Shown here in pieces: positions 5,904 through 11,818 of a stretch of DNA of 11,818 bases. A model generated the notes under the pieces. That model had not been told where the DNA came from and ran no database searches. It worked only from the letters and a program-made list of their open reading frames with translations. Each line of letters begins with the position of its first letter. The stretch's first letter is position 1. The stretch is from Deltaproteobacteria bacterium (GTDB taxonomy: Bacteria; Desulfobacterota_B; Binatia; UBA9968). A program made the position numbers and the translations under genes. The stretch covers positions 1 to 11,818 of the forward strand of contig VBKY01000373.1 of NCBI GenBank assembly GCA_005879255.1, written 5' to 3'.

Positions 5904-7110
5904 CCGGGCGTCGCATCATCAGTCCGAACAGCGCCACGGTCGTGAATCCGGCTCCGGCGTAAAAGGTGGCCTGCGGCCCATACTGATCCCAAAGCCAGCC
6001 GGCGAGAAAGCTGGCGATTAACATTGCAATGCCGCTCGCGAGGTTGAAGACACCGAATGCGGTACCGCGAAGGGTTGACGGGGTGGTGTCAGCCACTAAA
6101 GCGGCGAGCAGACCTTGTGTCAGCCCCATGTGAAGACCCCACAGCATTACGCCGACCATGACCTGCCACACACCAGTGGCAAGAGCCAGCGCGACATCGC
6201 TTCCGATCAAGACCCCGAAGCCGGCCGCCAGTACGAGTCGCCGGTCCATTCGGTCAGACAGATGACCGGCCGGATAGGCTGAGACAGCGTACGCCACGTT
6301 CATCATCACCAACACAAGCGGCACGAGAGCGACGGGCAGTCCAATGTTCTGGGCGCGGAGCACCAGAAATGCTTCGCTGAAGCGTGCAAGGGTGATGACT
6401 GCCGCGATTAACACGAGCCACCAGTACGCGGCCCCGAGCTGCCGGAGGTCTGCGCCTCGAATAGGCGCCCGAGGCTTATCCGCCGACCGAACCGTCTCAG
6501 GCTCCTTCACGAATATCATGAGCGCCAGTGCGACAAACGCGGGGACCACGGCAATCCAGAACACTGTGCGAAAGCTGTTCAACGTGAGCGCCATGAGAAC
6601 CGTTGCCATGAGAGGTCCGGCAAATGCGCCGATGGTATCGAGCGATTGGCGCAGGCCGTAGCAAGCGCCCCGGAGATGGAGCGGCGCGATATCACCAATC
6701 AGAGCGTCCCGAGGAGCACCCCGAATGCCCTTGCCGATGCGGTCAATGAAACGTGCTGTGACGACCCAGGCAACTGAGGGCGCCAACGGAAATAGTGGTT
6801 TGGTACAGGCTGCCAAACCATACCCCAGGGTGGTGAGGAGCTTTCGTCGCCCGAGATAGTCGCTGAGAGTGCCGGAGAATACTTTGGTGATCAGAGCAGT
6901 CGACTCAGCGATTCCTTCGATCAGACCAACCGCTAATGTACTCGCCCCGAGTACGGATACGAGGAACACTGGGAGCAGGCTATGGATCATCTCCGATGAG
7001 ATATCCGCAAACATGCTTACGAAGCCGAGTGCCCAGATGCTTCCTGGTATCGCTCGCAGTCCGTTCGGTAGATGCTGCGCACCGTTGACCTGTTCAATTG
7101 ACCTGGACAC
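5881..7110 (-). CDS. MFS transporter (drug or metabolite efflux type)
   Basis: A 409-residue inner-membrane carrier with about 12 TM helices. The N-terminal half has the MFS motif A region GTLSDYLGRRK (about 80-90), followed by FIDRIGKGIRGAPRDALIGD (about 121-140), a signature of a common proton-coupled exporter branch. The second half repeats motif A as GHLSDRMDRR. Length is normal for the family. The substrate cannot be told; neighbours suggest a metal or stress context, but MFS proteins of this branch usually export organic compounds. The start is GTG 7110 with GGGAG about 10 bases upstream. The end is odd: the last residues HIVSL are read out of frame from a CusA remnant, so the original C-terminus was probably replaced by a rearrangement. 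The core helices look intact, so the protein may still work. Confidence 0.9.
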   Translation of the reverse strand: MSRSIEQVNGAQHLPNGLRAIPGSIWALGFVSMFADISSEMIHSLLPVFLVSVLGASTLAVGLIEGIAESTALITKVFSGTLSDYLGRRKLLTTLGYGLAACTKPLFPLAPSVAWVVTARFIDRIGKGIRGAPRDALIGDIAPLHLRGACYGLRQSLDTIGAFAGPLMATVLMALTLNSFRTVFWIAVVPAFVALALMIFVKEPETVRSADKPRAPIRGADLRQLGAAYWWLVLIAAVITLARFSEAFLVLRAQNIGLPVALVPLVLVMMNVAYAVSAYPAGHLSDRMDRRLVLAAGFGVLIGSDVALALATGVWQVMVGVMLWGLHMGLTQGLLAALVADTTPSTLRGTAFGVFNLASGIAMLIASFLAGWLWDQYGPQATFYAGAGFTTVALFGLMMRRPGQHIVSL

Positions 7111-7176
7111 TTCGGAAGAACTCCCGATTAATGCTACTTGGCACGTCTATTCATCGCTGCTTCAATTGAACAAATA

Positions 7177-7480
7177 TCAGCCAGCAGAAATTTCTCCTAC
7201 ACCTTCGGCTCTCTGAACCAACCGTTTCATCTCCCAGTCTTTCCAGATCTCATAGATCGCAGGATAGACGACCAACGCGAGGAGAAAAGAGCTGATAACC
7301 CCGCCGATCATCGGCGCGGCGATCCGCTTCATTACATCCGCCCCGGCGCCGTGACTCCACATGATCGGCAATAGACCTACGAGGATCGCCATGACTGTCA
7401 TCATCTTCGGACGGATGCGCTTCACCGCACCCTTCGGTGATCGCTTCCCGAAGATCTTGCGTGGTCCGCATACATTTTCC
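7177..7480 (-). pseudogene. Remnant 1: C-terminal fragment of a CusA-type heavy-metal RND pump, frameshifted
   Basis: From about base 7480 the frame reads [16 protein letters not shown]. Then one extra base (A7439-equivalent on the plus strand at 7429; T on the minus strand) shifts the frame to [20 protein letters not shown], then [20 protein letters not shown] and [20 protein letters not shown] before a TGA. This matches the last two TM helices of CusA (RVRPKxMT, [26 protein letters not shown]). Intact CusA has over 1000 residues; only about 100 remain, beginning about 35 bases after the stop of the secreted protein at 7514. The bulk of the pump and any cusB and cusC partners are gone. Start codons GTG 7425 or ATG 7471 exist, but a functional product is very unlikely. 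Confidence 0.85.
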
Positions 7481-7513
7481 GCGGAGCGGTTTTGCAGAAA
7501 AGAAAAGGGGAAC

Positions 7514-7894
7514 CTAGATGCGGAGAACTACCTGAGAAAGATGCGGCGAAACTCCAAGCCCGGAAAATGGAGGAGCTTGAGATCGCCAAAATGAGGGCAG
7601 GGAGTCGGGCAGCGAAAAGCGGACGAACAATGCTTCTTGAAGCGGGATTGAATAAAGTTTAAATAGGTCCGTGTCAGAAGCGGAAGGTTGTGTAGACAGC
7701 ATGCCGTAACGAACGGAGTCACAGTTGTCCTTTTCCGGTTTACCGCGTGGTTCATTTTGTGACGCGGGGTGATCGCAGGGTGCTTGTACGATCGCCTGGA
7801 TAGAGCTCAAGTCCGAACATGCGTGTGCGACAACCGTGAAAAGTACGGCAGCAGTCAAGACTAACGCGATTAGAGGAAATGTTCGTTTTGACAA
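7514..7894 (-). CDS. Small secreted Cys-containing protein, paralogue B
   Basis: A 126-residue protein homologous to the one at 4497-4874. The signal peptide (1-24) ends at AHA before C26. Cys residues are at 26, 40 and 58. C26, C58, SVR (60-62) and the PS at 70-71 fall at the same residue numbers as in paralogue A, and both end in LSxxVLRI. The middle regions diverge. The start is TTG 7894: no ATG or GTG lies in frame between it and an upstream TGA, and the N-terminus SKRTF matches VKRLS of the paralogue. No good Shine-Dalgarno is seen, so expression may be low. It stands immediately before a CusA remnant, the place where small secreted proteins precede RND metal-efflux operons, which suggests an accessory role in metal export. 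Function not established. Confidence 0.78.
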   Translation of the reverse strand: MSKRTFPLIALVLTAAVLFTVVAHACSDLSSIQAIVQAPCDHPASQNEPRGKPEKDNCDSVRYGMLSTQPSASDTDLFKLYSIPLQEALFVRFSLPDSLPSFWRSQAPPFSGLGVSPHLSQVVLRI

Positions 7895-7980
7895 GAGCGT
7901 CTTTGTTAGAGCTTCGAAATTAAGACAACGTTGAATGGCTTCTCACTCCAAGTCAAGCATATTTTGTTTCGTCGAATCAC

Positions 7981-8002
7981 GATTTTACATCGCAGTAAAA
8001 TC
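7981..8002. promoter_or_regulatory. Perfect dyad GATTTTAC-N6-GTAAAATC, candidate operator
   Basis: Two perfect 8-base inverted half-sites around ATCGCA, in the gap between the CDF gene and paralogue B, about 25 bases upstream of a TTGACT box (7956-7951). A further half-site GTAAAATT lies at 8028-8035. The AT-rich arms without a following T tract make a terminator less likely than a repressor site, although it could also form a weak stem after the CDF gene. Confidence 0.4.
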
Positions 8003-8052
8003 TCTTCTCGCTACAGGATAAATCAGAGTAAAATTGCCTTCTTGCTCCCGCT

Positions 8053-8679
8053 CTAGACGACGCTCTGTTCACTTCCCGAATGGCCACAAGATACATTTTC
8101 CGGCCGCAAGAGTTCTTTGTGCGAGCCGATGACGGCTTGGAGTGTGGTAATAACGATTATGGCAGCGATGAGTAGAGCAAAGAGCGAATCGAAAACAGAA
8201 CTTCCCGAAGTAAACACCAATATTCCCGCTGCTACCGGAACGAGCGAAACCATAGTGTCACCCAGGTTATGCACATAGGCAAGACGAATCGCGGCGTCCT
8301 CTTTACTCGACTCACGAAGCACTCGAGCAACGCCCCAGTTGGCTAATGCACCGATTAAACCTGCAACGATCGGGACCATGCCCGGCACTTGCACCGGCGA
8401 TGCCAGGCGCTCGACGACGCGCCAGACAAGAAATGCGCAAATGGCCAGCAGGCCGATCGAGTTGAACAGGTTGGCGTAGCGCAAAAGTTTACCGGAAAGA
8501 CCCGCTCTCAGGCTGTAAGCCAACACCAAAAGCACAAGCGCGACCTCGTCGGAAAGATTGTGAACGCCGTCCATGATCAGGCTGAAGCTGTTAGAGCCAA
8601 TCCCCGCAGCGATCTCCACGACGAGGACGGCTGTGTTGAGTTGCAACGCACGGACAAGGGGAGGACGACGATGTGACAT
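8053..8679 (-). CDS. Cation diffusion facilitator (CDF) transporter, short form without C-terminal domain
   Basis: A 208-residue inner-membrane antiporter that exports Zn2+ or related divalent metals against protons. Six TM helices are expected. The metal site is formed by H40-NLS-D44 in TM2 (within DGVHNLSD) and H137-NLG-D141 in TM5, the HxxxD/HxxxD quartet usual for Zn- or Co-type CDFs rather than the DxxxD of Mn or Fe types. CzcD-like proteins usually have about 300 residues with a cytoplasmic metal-sensing domain of 80-90 residues; here the protein ends about 14 residues after TM6 with NVSCGHSGSEQS. The start is well supported by AGGAGAG about 7 bases upstream. It lies 43 bases after the M16 protease gene, so it is probably the last gene of a ZIP-protease-CDF operon. 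Confidence 0.9.
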   Translation of the reverse strand: MSHRRPPLVRALQLNTAVLVVEIAAGIGSNSFSLIMDGVHNLSDEVALVLLVLAYSLRAGLSGKLLRYANLFNSIGLLAICAFLVWRVVERLASPVQVPGMVPIVAGLIGALANWGVARVLRESSKEDAAIRLAYVHNLGDTMVSLVPVAAGILVFTSGSSVFDSLFALLIAAIIVITTLQAVIGSHKELLRPENVSCGHSGSEQSVV

Positions 8680-8722
8680 GTAAATCTCTCCTATGAGTCT
8701 TGCTCGATTTTAAATTTTTTAC

Positions 8723-11404
8723 TTACTTCGGCTGCGGCCCCAGGACCACCTGCGCCAGATCGTCGAGCTTTAGCCATTTTGCGAAGGCTGCTTGCACATC
8801 TGCCGCCGTGAACGCCGCGTAGCGTTTGGCCGCGGCGATGGGCTCGTCCAGCGGTAGATCGCGCGTCGAGCGATCGAGTAACCCGCCGGCGATGCCTTGG
8901 ATGCTCGATTCACTGAGCGGTATGGCGCGCAACAGCAAAATTTTCGCTTGATCCAGCTCGGCGGCCGTAACTGGTTTGGTCTGCATGATGCGCAAATTGC
9001 GCTCGATTAGCGACCTCGCCTTGACCACATTCGGCGGATCGCACGCGTAGGAAACGGCAAACACGGACCGGCTCTTGCCGGACTGTAAGTGGGCGTCAAT
9101 GGAGTATACGAGACCGCTTTTTTCCCGTAGATCCTGGTATAGCCGGCTGGCGTAAAAACCACCGGACAAAACCTGCAGGCCGACCTGGAGCGCATAGTAG
9201 TCGTCGTCTTGACGATTGAGCTCGAAGGTTTGGCCAAGCCTGACCTCATCTTGAACCCGGCTTCGATCCGGGACGACGGTGACGCTTGCCTTATTGCGCG
9301 GCACCGGCGGCAAGTCCGTTTCGGGCTTTGGACCGGTGCCTTTCCACGAGGCAAAATATTTTTCGATGACGGCGCGCGCATGCTCCGGCGTCACTTTGCC
9401 GATGACGACGATGGTGGTCAGGTCGGGCCTGAACGCTCTCTCATGATAGCTACGCACGTCTTCGAGCGTCAGCGATCCGATCGTATCGGGCGTCGCCTCA
9501 CGCAAAGTCGGATCCTTCTCGGAATAAATCGCCTTTAGAAAGGCGCGCCCCGAGCGGTAAACCGCACTTTGCAGTTGGCCTGCCACGGCTTGAGCGGTGC
9601 GCTGCTGCACGGCTTTGAAGGCTGCTTCCGGCAGCGCGGGATGCAATAGATTATCCGCAAGCAACTCCACGCCGCGCGCAAAACCGTCCGGCAGGACCTC
9701 GAGTGAAAAGCTGGTTCCCGCCTGAGCGTTGGCGCCGATCTCGTCGAGGGCTTCTTGGAAAGCGATGCGATCAAGCTTCTTAGAGCCGTAAGCGAACAGG
9801 TCGTTGAGAATCTGATCGGCTCCCTCTTTACCGGCCGGCACTTGGAGCTCAGGGCGATTTTTTACCCGGCCGTACACGCTGACGGTGTCGCTGATGGTTT
9901 CCGGTTGAATGATCAGACGCAATCCATTGGGCAGCACGGTAACGCTCGGATTGACGGTGGACGTCGGCACGGCTAATGGCGCAAGCGCTTTTTTCGCCCA
10001 AGCCGGCAGCGGCACGGCTTTCGTCTGCTTCGGCGCAAAAGATTCGCCGCCCGAGCGCGCGCCTTCGGATGCCACGGCCTCGCCCGATTCGTGCGGCGTC
10101 ATAATCACCGTAACCGCACTGTCGTTGATGAGGTATTTTTTCGCCACTCGATTCACATCGGCGACGGTGACCTTTTTGATCGCTTCGATGTCGTCGTCGA
10201 TAGAAGTGCGCCCCTCGACGCTCAGCGCTTGCGACCATTCAGCGGCCAATCCGGCAATCGAGTTTCGGCGAAATTCCGCTTCCGCCACCTCGCGGCGCTT
10301 GGTCGCTTCGACTAAATCGGCGTTAACGCCTTTGTCGACATAGCCGGCGATGATGGCTTTCATTTGTGTAATCAGAGCGGCGCTGTCTTGGCCGCGAGGA
10401 AATGCAGCGTTTGCGTAGCCGAATCCGGCCACGGGCAATGCCATGCCGTCAAAACCGCCGGATAGGGCTTTGCCTTCGGCGGCAAGGGCGTAAAGTTCGC
10501 CGCGACGGCTATCGAGTGCATCGGCTAGCACTACACCGGCGGCATAATCGGGATCGTTGAAGCCCGGCAATCGATAAGCCACGGCCGCCAAGCCGTAAGG
10601 CAAATCCGAATCCACCTCGATGGTCGCGGGCTTTAACGGCTGCAGCGCGATTTTTGGCCGCGCCGGCACAGCCCGAGCTGGAATCGATTCAAACAATTGC
10701 TTGACCGTTGCCAGTGCCGCGTCAGGATTGACATCGCCGACGATAACTAAGACCGCATTGTTCGGCGCATACCACTTGCGGTGAAAATCCTTGAGCATTT
10801 TGCCCGTGGTTTTTTGAAACGAGGGTCGGGTGCCCAGCGCATCGTGTTCGTAGGGCGTGCCGGCAAACATTTGCGCCAGCAAACGCGAGTAAAATAAATA
10901 CTGCGGGTTGGAATAATCCTGCGCCACCTCTTGCTCGATGGCGCCCCGTTCTTGGCGCCACAGCGCGTCGGTGGCGAGGACGTCGCGCATCCGCACTGCC
11001 TCGATGCGCAGCGCGGTTTCGAGATCGCCGGTTGGCACGGTGAAAAAATATTGAGTGACGATTTGTTGGGTGTTTGCATTGAAATTGCCGCCCATGGCTG
11101 CGATCAGGTTGGAAAGCTGGGCGGATGAAAGCCCCGGGCTGCCGCGAAACATCATATGCTCCAGTGCATGCGCCATGCCGGGAAATCCGGCGGGCGCTTC
11201 ATTGGAGCCGACTAAATAGTTAACTTGAGTAGTCACAACAGGCGCGAGCGTGTTTCGGACAATCACCACACGGAGGCCATTTTTCAGTGTGGCACGCGTA
11301 ATTTCCGATTCGGTTGCAGCTTGAGCTGGACCGGACGTGTAGTTCACCAGAGCACCCATAATTAGCAGAGATCCTAAGATTTGTTTTTGCCGCCCTTGCC
11401 CCAT
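8723..11404 (-). CDS. M16 family zinc metalloprotease (pitrilysin/insulinase type), two-domain, secreted
   Basis: An 893-residue protein with a signal peptide (about 1-29, ending PAQA), so periplasmic. The first M16 domain holds the inverted zinc motif H79-A-L-E82-H83. E159 is the likely third ligand, 76 residues on, and E152 seven residues before it is the usual assisting Glu, within WRQERGAIEQEV. A long M16_C-like middle region follows. A second M16 half begins near NPSVTVLPNGLRL (about residue 485) and lacks HxxEH, reading GADQILND there, so it is the non-catalytic half that closes over the substrate. Length and layout are normal for the two-domain form. I chose ATG 11404 because GGAG lies 8 bases upstream and the signal peptide starts there; a GTG 45 bases earlier would spoil it. 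It lies between the ZIP gene (47-base gap) and the CDF gene (43 bases). Confidence 0.93.
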   Translation of the reverse strand: MGQGRQKQILGSLLIMGALVNYTSGPAQAATESEITRATLKNGLRVVIVRNTLAPVVTTQVNYLVGSNEAPAGFPGMAHALEHMMFRGSPGLSSAQLSNLIAAMGGNFNANTQQIVTQYFFTVPTGDLETALRIEAVRMRDVLATDALWRQERGAIEQEVAQDYSNPQYLFYSRLLAQMFAGTPYEHDALGTRPSFQKTTGKMLKDFHRKWYAPNNAVLVIVGDVNPDAALATVKQLFESIPARAVPARPKIALQPLKPATIEVDSDLPYGLAAVAYRLPGFNDPDYAAGVVLADALDSRRGELYALAAEGKALSGGFDGMALPVAGFGYANAAFPRGQDSAALITQMKAIIAGYVDKGVNADLVEATKRREVAEAEFRRNSIAGLAAEWSQALSVEGRTSIDDDIEAIKKVTVADVNRVAKKYLINDSAVTVIMTPHESGEAVASEGARSGGESFAPKQTKAVPLPAWAKKALAPLAVPTSTVNPSVTVLPNGLRLIIQPETISDTVSVYGRVKNRPELQVPAGKEGADQILNDLFAYGSKKLDRIAFQEALDEIGANAQAGTSFSLEVLPDGFARGVELLADNLLHPALPEAAFKAVQQRTAQAVAGQLQSAVYRSGRAFLKAIYSEKDPTLREATPDTIGSLTLEDVRSYHERAFRPDLTTIVVIGKVTPEHARAVIEKYFASWKGTGPKPETDLPPVPRNKASVTVVPDRSRVQDEVRLGQTFELNRQDDDYYALQVGLQVLSGGFYASRLYQDLREKSGLVYSIDAHLQSGKSRSVFAVSYACDPPNVVKARSLIERNLRIMQTKPVTAAELDQAKILLLRAIPLSESSIQGIAGGLLDRSTRDLPLDEPIAAAKRYAAFTAADVQAAFAKWLKLDDLAQVVLGPQPK

Positions 11405-11451
11405 CTCATTTTCTCCGTAACATAGACCTATCTTGTCTTCGCACACCAAGC

Positions 11452-11818
11452 CTAGTCTTCCATGATATCTAATAAGAGCATCAAGCCAACACCCAGTCCT
11501 ATGGCGAGCAACTGCACGACTGACTTGCCAAGCTTCGACTCCTTATTTAGCTCCGGCACCAGGTCAGAGCCGGCGATATAGATGAAACCGCCCGCCGCCA
11601 CCGGCAACATCACACTGGAAAAATTTTCCAATGTGGAACCGACCAGGAGGGCGATAATCGTCCCTAAGATCGCAAAAACAGCAGATAGAAAGTTGAAAAA
11701 CAGCGCCCTTGTCTTGGTGAATCCGGCATACAGCAAAATAAAGAAGTTGCCCAGCTCATGCGGGATCTCGTGAAAGACGACAGCCATCGTAGTTGCGATG
11801 CCGACATGAAGACTCACG
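11452..11818 (-). CDS. ZIP family metal transporter, C-terminal part (5' end outside window)
   Basis: About 122 residues of a ZIP (zinc/iron-regulated-like) membrane transporter are visible; the open frame continues past the window edge, so the GTG at 11817 is not the start. The TM5 metal motif HEIPHELGNF (bases 11772-11746) carries the conserved His and Glu ligands of the ZIP binuclear site. The pattern is close to the LIV-1 type HExPHExGD, with Asn in place of Asp. After it come three more helices with AGGFIYIAGSDLVPEL and a C-terminal GLGVGLMLLLDIMED. ZIP proteins move Zn2+, Fe2+ or Mn2+ into the cytoplasm. It is the first visible gene of a likely operon with a zinc protease and a CDF exporter. 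Confidence 0.92.
   Translation of the reverse strand, partial: VSLHVGIATTMAVVFHEIPHELGNFFILLYAGFTKTRALFFNFLSAVFAILGTIIALLVGSTLENFSSVMLPVAAGGFIYIAGSDLVPELNKESKLGKSVVQLLAIGLGVGLMLLLDIMED

Noticed and set aside
2012..7155. Identical 12-base word CGTCTATTCATC at 2012-2023 and 7144-7155, upstream of the ATPase and the MFS gene
   Set aside because: Several shared 12-mers are expected by chance in about 12 kb, and the flanks do not match.
7919..7956. TTGACT box and a TCTTAAT box upstream of paralogue B as a promoter
   Set aside because: The spacing (about 24 bases) is too long for sigma-70 and also for MerR-type promoters; only the -35-like box is good.
9209..10343. Open frames on both strands inside the M16 protease gene
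   Set aside because: They overlap the conserved protease frame and have low-complexity Arg/Ala-rich translations, as expected from shadow frames in GC-rich DNA.
11405..11449. GTG start 45 bases upstream for the M16 protease
   Set aside because: It would add a polar 15-residue leader in front of the signal peptide; ATG 11404 has a proper Shine-Dalgarno.
1..11818. Mobile elements, CRISPR arrays, tRNA or rRNA genes
   Set aside because: No transposase or integrase motifs, no regularly spaced repeats and no RNA-gene consensus were found on either strand, despite the rearranged look of the 4.5-8 kb region.

Overview
The window reads as part of a metal-handling island from a Gram-negative bacterium. 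The evidence is several proteins with Sec signal peptides, remnants of an envelope-spanning RND efflux pump, a P-type metal ATPase, and ZIP and CDF transporters. Base composition is moderate, and nothing here (no rRNA, tRNA or marker gene) fixes the taxon. Nearly every gene is on the minus strand, so the natural reading direction runs from high to low coordinates. No transposase, integrase, CRISPR array or RNA gene was seen, and no metal-responsive regulator gene lies in the window.

In the transcription direction, the first block (11818-8053) is a tight set of three genes that all involve zinc-type metals: the C-terminal part of a ZIP transporter, a two-domain M16 zinc metalloprotease with a signal peptide, and a short CDF exporter. 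Gaps are about 45 bases, so co-transcription is likely.

The second block (about 8000-4500) is scarred. It holds two paralogous small secreted proteins with no obvious function (7514-7894 and 4497-4874), two separate remnants of the C-terminus of a CusA-type RND pump (7177-7480 and 5847-5903), and an intact MFS transporter between those remnants whose last codons run into the second one. It also holds a membrane-protein gene broken by an apparent one-base loss in a C run (5337-5746), followed by a coding-like in-frame tail. I infer that RND operons once stood here and were collapsed by deletion or rearrangement.

The third block (about 4400-1) holds small secreted proteins, including a Met-rich one. 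A perfect hairpin follows, then a run of SHOCT-domain membrane protein, two-TM membrane protein, UbiE-like methyltransferase and P1B-type ATPase. The ATPase carries CPD in place of the usual CPC or CPH, and has a His-rich N-terminal linker. The Met- and His-rich small proteins suggest a copper or silver resistance unit, but the metal cannot be settled from sequence alone.

The most interesting items are the paralogous small secreted protein family with its conserved Cys positions and VLRI C-terminus, the pump remnants flanking the MFS gene, and the CPD ATPase with its possible coupled leader ORF.
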